Origin: Pseudomonas sp. UFMG81
Lineage (GTDB): Bacteria > Pseudomonadota > Gammaproteobacteria > Pseudomonadales > Pseudomonadaceae
Direction: 5' to 3'
Assembly: GCF_015354575.1 (NCBI RefSeq)
Contig: NZ_JACAFQ010000001.1
Span: 1-64,000 of the forward strand
DNA: 64,000 nt
The notes beneath the pieces are model-generated. The model was given only the letters and a program-made list of their open reading frames with translations. It was not told the origin of the DNA and ran no database searches. Every line of letters begins with the position of its first letter. Position 1 is the stretch's first letter. The translations under genes and the position numbers were made by a program. Shown in pieces: positions 25,524 to 33,321 of the stretch.

Positions 25524-26011
25524 CGGGTATAGTCCTTACGTTCCATGCCATAGCCATTGCTGGAGTATTCACGCCCACCACTCTGGGTCAGCTGAGAGTG
25601 AGAAATATCTGCGTAACTGGTCGACCAACTGCCTTTCATTTTGCCGGCCATCTTTTCCTGAGCTCTCGCATCGTAGGCGTCAGTGGTGGCGAGAACGATC
25701 CGCAGTTCTGAGTTCGAGAGTCTTGGCCAGAGGGCATTTCCTGGCCGCTGGTTCGCAAGCGAGCCAGATTCATTGACGTAGAATCGAGCAGCCTTGTACT
25801 CGACTCCGTAGCTCAACAAGGTGATATCGACATACTCGAGGTAGCCGTACTTGGCCAGAACCTCAATGTCATGCCCCCATTCACGAGCCTCGGCTTCAGT
25901 GATCGCACCGCTGCTGGACGCGATCATTACGAGGTCAGCAGTGATACGCCGCATGACCGCTTCAATATCAGTCGTGGTGAAGGTGCTGGTTTGGGTGGAG
26001 GTAGAACTCAT
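25520..26011 (-). CDS. cap7: CBASS HORMA-domain protein (Cap7)
   Basis: 163 residues from ATG 26011 (MSSTSTQTSTFTTTDIEAVM). The helix D-I-E-A-V-M-R-R-I-T-A-D-L-V-M-I-A and the following beta section (L-E-Y-V-D-I-T-L-L) fit bacterial HORMA proteins of CBASS. They bind a peptide signal and activate the cyclase. The C-terminal tail may be the closure-motif region. ATGA overlaps link it to the cyclase before it and the ATPase after it. Confidence 0.85.
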   Translation of the reverse strand: MSSTSTQTSTFTTTDIEAVMRRITADLVMIASSSGAITEAEAREWGHDIEVLAKYGYLEYVDITLLSYGVEYKAARFYVNESGSLANQRPGNALWPRLSNSELRIVLATTDAYDARAQEKMAGKMKGSWSTSYADISHSQLTQSGGREYSSNGYGMERKDYTR

Positions 26012-26952
26012 GCTGCGTCCTCCACCTTGAAGCCCTTGCCGAACAGCTCTTTCCACACCTCGAAGTCATCCTCCATCGAAGCGAAGTTCGCGGTTTCCCA
26101 CGACTCCTCGGCGAGCTGAACGATTTCCTTGCGCTCGTCCTCGGTGATACGACTCGCGACGTTGTTCGTGTCGCATACCGGATCGATGATCACTACCGTA
26201 TCCTTGAATTGCGGCACCCAGCCGTTCTCAGGAAACTTGATGACCTCCTTGAGCCCGGACTGCACGATGTACAGCAGGAAATCCCGGAAGCGCTTCTCCA
26301 GCGAGCCAGCCTTGCCGTTCACTTCAAGCACGTGGGCCATGATCAGCTCGACGTGGAAGGACTTGAGTGGTACTTCCTTCCAGGTACGCCAGCGCTTGGC
26401 TAGGCGCACCAAGGTGCGAAAGTCTGGATCTTCATCCTTCCGATCCTTTACGAACTTCACCTGACACGGCGCGCAGGTTTCAGTTTTCGAGCCATCGACA
26501 CGGTCGAACTGCCAGCCGTAGCTGTCCTTGTTCGGGTTCTCGATGACCGGAACGATATCAACCTCCAGCCCGGTACCCACAAAGGTGACCTTCGCTGCCT
26601 TGCGCTGGATTTCGAAGTCTTCAACAGACTTGTTGGGGTACAGGTTGACCAGCGCGTCGTAGATCTTTTGGCTGAGGGTCGCGAAGGTCTCTTCATCCAC
26701 CTTCTGGCCACTGATGTAGAAAACCACGTCCACGTCGGCGGGGTTCTGAGCGTTGGGCCGCAGGATGGTGTGCTTGGCAAATGAGCCGGCCTTCACCACC
26801 TTCTTGATGGTGATTTTGTCCTGCTTCTTCAGGCTGTCCTTTAGCGCTGCGATCAACCGGTCAACCTGGGCGTTGTAGGTCTCCCGCTTGTCCTTCGGCA
26901 GGCGCAGCACGTTACTGTCGTAATACTTGATCTGAGTGTTGGTGAGTGGCAT
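26008..26952 (-). CDS. CBASS cyclic-oligonucleotide synthase (CD-NTase)
   Basis: 314 residues. The nucleotidyltransferase motif G-S-F-A-K-H-T-I-L is at about 57-65, followed by A-D-V-D-V-V-F-Y-I with the two metal aspartates and L-E-V-D-I-V-P-V with the third. The order and length fit a CD-NTase, probably of the C or D clade because a HORMA/TRIP13 pair follows directly. It would make a cyclic di- or trinucleotide on phage attack. The product cannot be told from sequence. First gene of the minus-strand operon; its promoter faces the CapW-like gene. Confidence 0.9.
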   Translation of the reverse strand: MPLTNTQIKYYDSNVLRLPKDKRETYNAQVDRLIAALKDSLKKQDKITIKKVVKAGSFAKHTILRPNAQNPADVDVVFYISGQKVDEETFATLSQKIYDALVNLYPNKSVEDFEIQRKAAKVTFVGTGLEVDIVPVIENPNKDSYGWQFDRVDGSKTETCAPCQVKFVKDRKDEDPDFRTLVRLAKRWRTWKEVPLKSFHVELIMAHVLEVNGKAGSLEKRFRDFLLYIVQSGLKEVIKFPENGWVPQFKDTVVIIDPVCDTNNVASRITEDERKEIVQLAEESWETANFASMEDDFEVWKELFGKGFKVEDAA

Positions 26953-27143
26953 GTGCCATCCCCTCCTAGAAATGTTGTGTTAGTCGCAAAGCATCCCTAC
27001 CAGCAGCTACACCACATGCCGACGGATGAGATGGCGCGGCCACTCGAGCACAAGGCCCGAATCGCCCTTACGGCTCACTGCAATTCAACCCTCCTTGCAC
27101 CATCCGAAGAATTCGGCAAGGAAAATTGCGAACCGCAGCTCGC

Positions 27144-27199
27144 TAGCGTATTATTACTATACGCATAGTTTTTATGCTCAGTCTAGTTTTTATACGCTA
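27144..27199. promoter_or_regulatory. Palindromic operator in the CBASS divergent promoter
   Basis: GCGTAT-TATTACT-ATACGC (27146-27164) is a 19-bp palindrome, with TAGCGTAT half sites at 27144 and, inverted, at 27192-27199. It lies in a strongly AT-rich stretch just before the WYL regulator start. CapW proteins repress their CBASS promoters by binding such palindromes, so this is the likely operator. Confidence 0.6.
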
Positions 27200-27212
27200 T
27201 CAAGGTTCGATC

Positions 27213-28112
27213 ATGACAAACGAGTCCAAACCCACGGACGACCAACCCACCAGTAAGGGACGACAAGGAGCACGTTGGGGCCAAGAACGTCGGTTGGAAT
27301 TCATCGACTATCGACTGCGATGGGACGGCCAGATCAACCGAAGCAGTCTCACGGACTTCTTTGGCATCTCGGTGCCACAAGCTTCGCTGGACATCACTGA
27401 GTATTCGAAGCTCGCTGAGAGCAACCTGGAGTACGACACCCGGGCCAGGGTTTACAGGGCGACCGACACATTCAAAGCAGTTTTCTCGTCCACCTCAGTG
27501 GAGCGGTACCTGGATGATCTGCTGCGCGTCGCCGTTCAGCCAGAGATCCCCTACGGCAGCTTCCTGGGCTGGCAATCCCCTGTCGCAGCCGTGCCCAAGC
27601 TAGGTCGTCGCCTGAACGCAGACATCGTTGGGGCAATCCTCCGTGCGATACGCGAGACAGAATTTGTTGAGGTCTTCTACCAGTCTATGAACGACCCCGA
27701 AGGTGGGGAGCGGCTACTGTCACCCCATGCCTTGGTACACGATGGGAACCGCTGGCACGTTCGCGCGTACTGCCACAAACGCAAAGCCTTCCGGGACTTT
27801 TCTCTGACCCGTATCAAATACTGCAAATCTGGTGGGCAAGATCGTGATCGGGTCGATGAAGACTACGCCTGGAACAGAATGGTGGATGTGATTCTCACCC
27901 CCCACCCTGGCCTCACTCCCGCCCAGCGCAAATTGATCGAGGCCGACTTTCTGATGGAGAACGGTGAGATGCACGTCGAGTGTCGCCGAGCCCTTCTCTT
28001 GTACCTCCTGTTCCAGCTCAACCTGAATGAAGACCAAGCCGATCAGAGGCCCGAGGTCATCCAGCTGGCGCTGAAGAATAGGGATGAGATCAAAGACCTC
28101 ATCCAGTATTAA
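27213..28112 (+). CDS. capW: WYL-domain regulator (CapW-like)
   Basis: 299 residues from ATG 27213. The N-terminus (about 15-75) is a winged helix (R-S-S-L-T-D-F-F-G-I-S-V-P-Q-A-S-L-D-I). The WYL domain spans about 130-210 with V-F-Y-Q-S-M-N and L-S-P-H-A-L-V-H-D-G-N-R-W-H-V-R-A-Y-C, followed by a WCX-type end. CapW proteins repress CBASS operons until nucleic acid signals of infection release them. It is divergent from the cyclase gene and upstream of the effector, exactly where CapW is found. Confidence 0.85.
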   Translation: MTNESKPTDDQPTSKGRQGARWGQERRLEFIDYRLRWDGQINRSSLTDFFGISVPQASLDITEYSKLAESNLEYDTRARVYRATDTFKAVFSSTSVERYLDDLLRVAVQPEIPYGSFLGWQSPVAAVPKLGRRLNADIVGAILRAIRETEFVEVFYQSMNDPEGGERLLSPHALVHDGNRWHVRAYCHKRKAFRDFSLTRIKYCKSGGQDRDRVDEDYAWNRMVDVILTPHPGLTPAQRKLIEADFLMENGEMHVECRRALLLYLLFQLNLNEDQADQRPEVIQLALKNRDEIKDLIQY

Positions 28113-28163
28113 CACCCAAAAAATCAGCCAACACTCAACACCTCAGCTACCGGAATTGTCACG

Positions 28164-29690
28164 ATGGCAAAGCTTGAAAATGAATTCATTCTGATTGCGG
28201 GCAGCATCTCCAAAAAGACAGAGAAGGCCTCGATCGATCTCGCGCACGACTTCACTCGCGCGCTCACCAAAAGTGTCCTGGCCGCACAGGGTGGCTTGGT
28301 GGTTTACCTCGCAGGGCTTCCTACCAATGAGGGAGGCGATCCGCTGACCTTCGATTGGACGGTGGTGTACGAGGCGGAAAAGTTGTTGGCTGGTTGCACC
28401 CCTGCCCGCCAGCTGAAAATCGTGACCTCTAAATCGTCCATGCAGGAAAAAATGACTCCAGAACAGCGGATGCTGATCCGCCGGCTCTCGGCTGAAGACT
28501 TCGCGGAGATCATCTACCTCGAGGACGACGTGATCACCGGCGGGAACATTGGAGACGAACAAGTTGAAGTCGCCACAGCGATGATCGCCTTGGGTGGTGG
28601 CAAGGGTGTCTCAGACCGCGCCCGCAAAATGCGCAGACATAAGCTTCCCGTGCTGCCATTCGACCTCCAGCTGGGTGGATTCAGCGAGGACGGCCAAGGA
28701 GCGCTCGGCCTGCACGCAAACTTCTTCAAAGAGCCCCTGACGATGTTCCCCCTCACCGGCGAGCAAGTGAAGGGACGTCTGGATAGCATGTCTTTGCAGG
28801 AACCCATCTACGACCTCGACAAAATCGCTGAGCTCTCCGTAGGCCTCTTCCAGGCTGAAATTGAGGCACGAGAAGCGGCACGGTCTCCTGACCTTCTGGT
28901 GATCACAGCCATTGCCATTGAATTGGCAGCTGCAAAAAAAGTGTTCGGTGTCGGCGAAGATGTTCCAGCGCGATTCACCGCCCACGGTGTCCACTATTGG
29001 CCAGTGACTATTCAGCGAGCTGACGGCCCACTTTCTTGCGTCATCGCTTCTCTGGGCAATGCTGGCAACGTCAATGCATCCGCCATCACAACGCTTCTCC
29101 TTTCGGAGCTGAAGCCTAAAAAGGTTCTGATGATGGGGATTGCAGCGGGCCGGCGTAAAAAGCTGAGCCTCGGTGAAGTTATTTTGTCCGAGCGCGTCGT
29201 GTACTACGAAGGGGCGGCAGCGCTCGCCGGTGGCAAGCTTGCGGCGCGACCGGAGATGCCTCGACCTGGGCTTTCTACCCAGCAAGATCTAAACGCTTAC
29301 TTCGCAACCGCATCCCTACCTGATCGCCTGCAACAACGTGCGAGCGAGCTTGGTTTTGCGATGCCGACTGAGTCCAAAGCCGGCGACGTCGCGGCCCATC
29401 TGAAGGTATCCCCAGCAACCATTGCTTCTGGCGAACTACTGATTCGAGACCCGAAGCTTTTCGAGAGTTTCCAAGGGCTTCACGACAAAGCAGTGGTCGC
29501 CGAGATGGAAGCATATGGCGTTTTCGAAGCCTGCGAAAAGCAAAGCGTGCCCGTCTTGGTGGTACGCGGCATCAGCGATTACGGTGACAAAAGCAAGGAC
29601 AACACCTTCCACAAAGTGGCGTCCGAAGCGGCTGCCATTGTGACCCTTGATTACGCCACGCACGGATGGACTCGCAAACTGACTCTCTGA
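28164..29690 (+). CDS. SLOG-PNP fusion, probable CBASS effector
   Basis: A 508-residue fusion. Residues 1-200 form a SLOG/LOG-like domain (F-I-L-I-A-G-S-I-S at the start, G-G-L-V-V-Y-L-A at 43-50, M-I-A-L-G-G-G-K-G-V at 140-149), a fold that can sense nucleotides. Residues 243-508 are a nucleoside-phosphorylase domain: L-L-V-I-T-A-I-A-I-E, G-I-A-A-G-R near 325, E-M-E-A-Y-G at 447-452 and R-G-I-S-D-Y-G-D at 468-475. PNP-family effectors in CBASS and related systems cleave ATP or other nucleotides. The likely sequence is cyclic nucleotide sensed by SLOG, then nucleoside cleavage by PNP, which is inference. Confidence 0.82.
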   Translation: MAKLENEFILIAGSISKKTEKASIDLAHDFTRALTKSVLAAQGGLVVYLAGLPTNEGGDPLTFDWTVVYEAEKLLAGCTPARQLKIVTSKSSMQEKMTPEQRMLIRRLSAEDFAEIIYLEDDVITGGNIGDEQVEVATAMIALGGGKGVSDRARKMRRHKLPVLPFDLQLGGFSEDGQGALGLHANFFKEPLTMFPLTGEQVKGRLDSMSLQEPIYDLDKIAELSVGLFQAEIEAREAARSPDLLVITAIAIELAAAKKVFGVGEDVPARFTAHGVHYWPVTIQRADGPLSCVIASLGNAGNVNASAITTLLLSELKPKKVLMMGIAAGRRKKLSLGEVILSERVVYYEGAAALAGGKLAARPEMPRPGLSTQQDLNAYFATASLPDRLQQRASELGFAMPTESKAGDVAAHLKVSPATIASGELLIRDPKLFESFQGLHDKAVVAEMEAYGVFEACEKQSVPVLVVRGISDYGDKSKDNTFHKVASEAAAIVTLDYATHGWTRKLTL

Positions 29691-29711
29691 ATTATCGTCT
29701 CTCGTTGGCGT

Positions 29712-29736
29712 AAGCGCCCTGCAGTCGTGGGCGCTT
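29712..29736 (+). terminator. Hairpin after the SLOG-PNP gene
   Basis: AAGCGCCC (29712-29719) and GGGCGCTT (29729-29736) form a perfect 8-bp stem with a 9-base loop, 22 bp after the stop. There is no T-run after it, so it may only slow or protect the transcript. Confidence 0.45.
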
Positions 29737-29795
29737 GTTCCATACAAGGCTACCTGCTCCGGCGGAATCGCCGGAGTGAACACGGAGGCATCAAC

Positions 29796-30875
29796 GTGAC
29801 TGAAGACACCCACGCTGCAGAACAGCCGTTACCACCCTGCTCCATTCCTGCGTCGTGCAAGATTAGTTTTAGGGATATTCCTGAGGGTGCTGAATGGAAA
29901 GACAAATTCATTTCTGCCGTCAGTGACGTCGTCGTTACCTGTGGTCGAGTCATGGATCTGTCAAATTTGGACGGTGTCACGATTGGCTTCGATTACGATG
30001 CAGCGCTGGATTCGTTGGACTTGGGCTATGAGTCAACAATAGCTAAGCAATACACCAACGAAGGTGGTCTCGTGGGAGTCGGTAAATCCCTTAGGGTTCG
30101 CCGGGATGGCGCCATCAAGGTGCACGTTGTGCTGAAAGGAAGCGTCCTTCTCGATGTGGCTTTACGAGACCTGGAGAGTGATGAGTTTTGGGCTGCGGCT
30201 AACATCCTCGCGCATGAGCTAGGCCACGTTCAGACAGCAAGCTGGTTCGAGGATCATTCCCCGGGAGTGATGTTGGAACCTCATCAGGGGGACTGGGCTA
30301 CGAGCACCCTGCGGGACACAGCTCACACGATCTGGGAAGAATATGCAGCCTGCCGACTTAGCGCTTTGATCAGTCGGGGAACACTCGTGACTGATAGCTA
30401 TGCCCAAGGCCTAGAAACATCTCTCGAAGGCGCTGTAGACAGGGCGCGCACCACGATCAAAGAGTTCAGGATGCATGGCGACGTTGCCAGGCTGTTGGTA
30501 GAGACAGGGCGCGAAACCGCAATGCCACTGAAAATGGTGGCCTACCTCATGGGTCATCTGGATGGCATTGACGAACCTGTCGACCTTGAGGAACGCTGCC
30601 AAGTCCCCAGCGATCTGATCCAGCACTTCGATGCATTGTTAGGTGCACTGCGGGATGCATGGGAAACAAGAACCTCTTGGAATGGCCTTACCAGCCTTGA
30701 TCCAATCGTAGAGGTCATTGTGGATGCACTTAGGACGGCTGGGATCGAGGTCACCTTGACTGAAGTACCTCCAGGCTCACGTGTTGACGTACCCTACCGA
30801 GCAGAGACGCTGCCCAACGGGGAAGCGGATATGGCGATCATACGAATGAGACAAGCGCTGGGGCTCGAATCGTAG
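29796..30875 (+). CDS. HExxH zinc metallopeptidase-like protein
   Basis: I choose GTG 29796 because GGAGG lies a few bases before it, giving 359 residues. The zinc motif is I-L-A-H-E-L-G-H-V-Q-T. About 35 residues later I-W-E-E-Y-A-A-C-R could supply the third ligand glutamate, as in gluzincins. No signal peptide or membrane segment is seen, so it is probably cytosolic. It follows the CBASS effector on the same strand after a weak hairpin and could be an extra CBASS component or an independent gene. Peptide target unknown. Confidence 0.75.
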   Translation: MTEDTHAAEQPLPPCSIPASCKISFRDIPEGAEWKDKFISAVSDVVVTCGRVMDLSNLDGVTIGFDYDAALDSLDLGYESTIAKQYTNEGGLVGVGKSLRVRRDGAIKVHVVLKGSVLLDVALRDLESDEFWAAANILAHELGHVQTASWFEDHSPGVMLEPHQGDWATSTLRDTAHTIWEEYAACRLSALISRGTLVTDSYAQGLETSLEGAVDRARTTIKEFRMHGDVARLLVETGRETAMPLKMVAYLMGHLDGIDEPVDLEERCQVPSDLIQHFDALLGALRDAWETRTSWNGLTSLDPIVEVIVDALRTAGIEVTLTEVPPGSRVDVPYRAETLPNGEADMAIIRMRQALGLES

Positions 30876-31028
30876 ATTCCGATCGGCTTTCACGAGTCGC
30901 GTATTGCTGCGGCTCGTGAAGTTCTCGCCATGCCTGCCACCTCGAACCAGTAACCACCTCAGCACTTAGGCCGTGTCAGTGCCTTCTTCTGTCAGATCGC
31001 TCCAAAATGGTTACTTGTGCATCATCCA

Positions 31029-32012
31029 CTACCGAGGCATGTTGCCCTGCTGCCGTCCATTCATGGAACACCAATCATCGAGGCTAGTAGGCACTGAAAT
31101 CATCCGGAACTCATTGGGCGCGAGCTTAACCTTGTAGACCGGGATGTCGATTTCGCTGCAGATGTTCAAGATCTCAAGCGCATGAACATCCGAGATTTTA
31201 GCCCCGAGATGAACAGCCTTGAGGGGCGCTCGACGGTTGAAGCCTTTGACCTCTCTATCGCCATCTGGAATTACCCAGCGCCATTCACGTTCGTATTGCC
31301 AATCTACAGCCTTGCACAACGATGCAGCAATGCCAAAAAGCTCGTTGTAGTCCTTGCCCAAGTGGTGGGCTCTGAGGATGTGGGTGATGTCGAACAGCTT
31401 ATCTGTGTAGGCGACCGGCCATAGCGTGAGGGTGGGAAGCTCGTTCCGGTGAAGCCGTGTGAAGTCGTACTCCATGGCGAATCCAGTATGGTCGCAGCCG
31501 TAGTGGCTCCACATCAGTACCGAATCTATGCGCTCACTCAGGCTGCAGATTTTGTAGCTGCTTTTGAGCTGATCAATGAGGTTGGGAAGCTGCCCAGCTT
31601 GGTGATTCGGCGCCAAGACCCCAACTTCGTGAAGCCATTGATCAAGGTTCAGGGGGCATGGCTCTTGAGCCGATGCCAGTGCTACTACCGCTGCAATGGG
31701 ATCATCGGACACAAGAGCAGTGGCGACCTGCTCATCGCTGAAACCAAGCTCATCGAGTTTTTCCCAAGCAGCGAGCTTACGGTAGTCAATCCAGAAGGCA
31801 GTGTCGTATGGGTCGTTGAACTCATTGGCCACGCTCAGATAGAGAGTTTTCTCAGCCAAATTTTTGAGTGCGTACTCGCCGCACCTTCTGATTTTGAAAA
31901 GCCGATTGGGCATGTGTAGGGTTTTCCCGTTAACTAGCTTAGGGATGTCCATATCGCCAATAGTGGCTGACGCAAAATTCTCAATGAAGGCTCTTACCCA
32001 ATCCCTATCCAC
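31029..32012 (-). CDS. DUF2971 protein
   Basis: 327 residues from GTG 32012, preceded by AAAGGA. Family markers: L-F-K-I-R-R-C, E-F-N-D-P-Y-D, the central S-L-S-E-R-I-D-S-V-L-M-W-S-H-Y-G with H-T-G-F-A-M-E-Y-D, and Y-E-R-E-W-R-W. DUF2971 proteins are frequent in defence islands, but their activity is unknown. It ends convergently with the metallopeptidase gene, leaving a 150-bp gap. Confidence 0.85.
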   Translation of the reverse strand: MDRDWVRAFIENFASATIGDMDIPKLVNGKTLHMPNRLFKIRRCGEYALKNLAEKTLYLSVANEFNDPYDTAFWIDYRKLAAWEKLDELGFSDEQVATALVSDDPIAAVVALASAQEPCPLNLDQWLHEVGVLAPNHQAGQLPNLIDQLKSSYKICSLSERIDSVLMWSHYGCDHTGFAMEYDFTRLHRNELPTLTLWPVAYTDKLFDITHILRAHHLGKDYNELFGIAASLCKAVDWQYEREWRWVIPDGDREVKGFNRRAPLKAVHLGAKISDVHALEILNICSEIDIPVYKVKLAPNEFRMISVPTSLDDWCSMNGRQQGNMPR

Positions 32013-32181
32013 ACGAAATCCTTTTTATATGTGACTCGCTTGAGCCGCAGAAATTAACACATCTAGAGCCACCCTCACCGTTGGCATCTCAATGCTGACT
32101 GCCCTTTGGACTGGGTATCGCCCAGTGTCCTGGTTCAAACCTACCGTGGCCATCCCAGCTTGGCCCCTATAGGGTGATTGC

Positions 32182-32337
32182 ATGGAACAGGTCATTAGCA
32201 TGAGCCAGGCTCGGCGCCGATGGCGTCGTATCCTTCGGCTCGTTGAGCTCGGCTGGACGTTTGTGATCACTAGGCATGGAAAACCAGTCTGCACTATGGG
32301 CCGCGTCCCTGAACCTAAACCTCACAGTCAGCCCTGA
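32182..32337 (+). CDS. Short Phd/YefM-like antitoxin
   Basis: 51 codons from ATG 32182: MEQVISMSQARRRWRRILRL, then V-E-L-G-W-T-F-V-I-T-R-H-G-K-P-V. The V-I-S-M-S-Q-A-R start and the F-V-I-T-R-H-G-K-P-V strand are the hallmark of Phd/YefM DNA-binding domains. The toxin-binding tail is almost absent and no toxin gene follows, so it is an orphan or a truncated remnant. Confidence 0.6.
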   Translation: MEQVISMSQARRRWRRILRLVELGWTFVITRHGKPVCTMGRVPEPKPHSQP

Positions 32338-32379
32338 GTAACACCCAAGGCTCTGGAAGCCTAAGCTGGGCAAGCAAAG

Positions 32380-32595
32380 CTAAATCTCACCACTATTCTG
32401 CTTGAGGAGTTTGCACTCCCCCACCTGCCTAATCATCTCGTTGAATTCTTTCCGACCTTGAATCATCTCTGGACTAGCCTGCATCTCTAAATCTACGAGA
32501 TTGGCCGCCGGATCAACAACATACGTCTGCGCATCTCGATATTTCAAAATTGCAGACAGAATCAGATACGCGGACTGGGCTTCTGATAAAATATG
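32380..32595 (-). pseudogene. C-terminal gene fragment (minus)
   Basis: A minus-strand frame without a start ends at 32380 and reads P-H-I-L-S-E-A-Q-S-A-Y-L-I-L-S-A-I-L-K-Y-R-D-A. The coding character is clear, but the upstream part is replaced near 32595 by an opposite-strand fragment. Family not recognised. Confidence 0.45.
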
Positions 32596-32760
32596 AGGAG
32601 AAATTTTTTCTTCTCACGGCGCAGCATATTATAAGCGCGCATTACTCAGACTCTCAGAATGAATCGCCATTTCTTACAAATGCTTTAGCGAAAAGTCAGT
32701 GGGATGACTTGAGTAAGCTCTTATACCCAATTCGAGGCTGGAAAATTGGATCTATTCCGG
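32594..32760 (+). pseudogene. Fragment of a trypsin-like protease domain
   Basis: The plus frame reads K-F-F-L-L-T-A-Q-H-I-I-S-A, which fits the catalytic-histidine segment of trypsin-like domains (L-L-T-A-x-H). It goes on to W-D-D-L-S-K-L-L-Y-P and then decays. Neither the Asp nor the Ser part follows. A minus-strand frame at 32721-32933 may be another remnant. Confidence 0.4.
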
Positions 32761-32945
32761 GACGGGATAGGCGGACGGTGCCAAAAAAAATAAAGCACGT
32801 CCGCAAAGTAAAACCCCCACTGCTCCAGCTCTTCATTGCAATAGGTAAATATTAGCCGCCTAGACGCCTGGATAATATTGCCTCGTATAGCCTCAGATAT
32901 AAAACCGTCAAGATCCGGCCAAGTTATTGGCATTTTCCTGCTCTC

Positions 32946-33197
32946 TCAATCTAAGCTAGCGACATAAATCTGAATTGCAGTGACACACTGACTCATCTCA
33001 GCACGCACATGGCACCCTTTGTACCGCCCAAGCAGTCGTTGTTCCAAACCTGTCATCAAGCTATAGAATTCAGCCGACGAGTCATCCCCTCTAGAAATGC
33101 TAATTTCAAATTTGAAATTCTTACTTTTTGCCGCTTCCCTGTTTATCGCATCGCTGACATCCTCAAAAGCTTTCTCTATCACAGATTGACTCAGCAT
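32946..33197 (-). CDS. Small hypothetical protein
   Basis: 83 residues from ATG 33197 (MLSQSVIEKAFEDVSDAINR). AAGGAG lies seven bases upstream, which decides this start. Helical first half, then E-I-S-I-S-R-G-D-D-S-S-A-E-F-Y-S-L-M and a beta-rich end. No family recognised. Confidence 0.6.
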   Translation of the reverse strand: MLSQSVIEKAFEDVSDAINREAAKSKNFKFEISISRGDDSSAEFYSLMTGLEQRLLGRYKGCHVRAEMSQCVTAIQIYVASLD

Positions 33198-33321
33198 AAC
33201 CACGCTCCTTTAGTCATTAGGTAATCTCCCCTCACTCGATGTGAGCCGTTCGCCCCGTTGATGCGCATTGAATATAATCTGGAGTGGCACACTGCCGCCA
33301 ACAACTTTTAGGAGCTCCTCG

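Noticed and set aside
27720..29285. Several minus-strand frames within capW and the SLOG-PNP gene
   Set aside because: They lack motifs and lie opposite two genes with clear domains.
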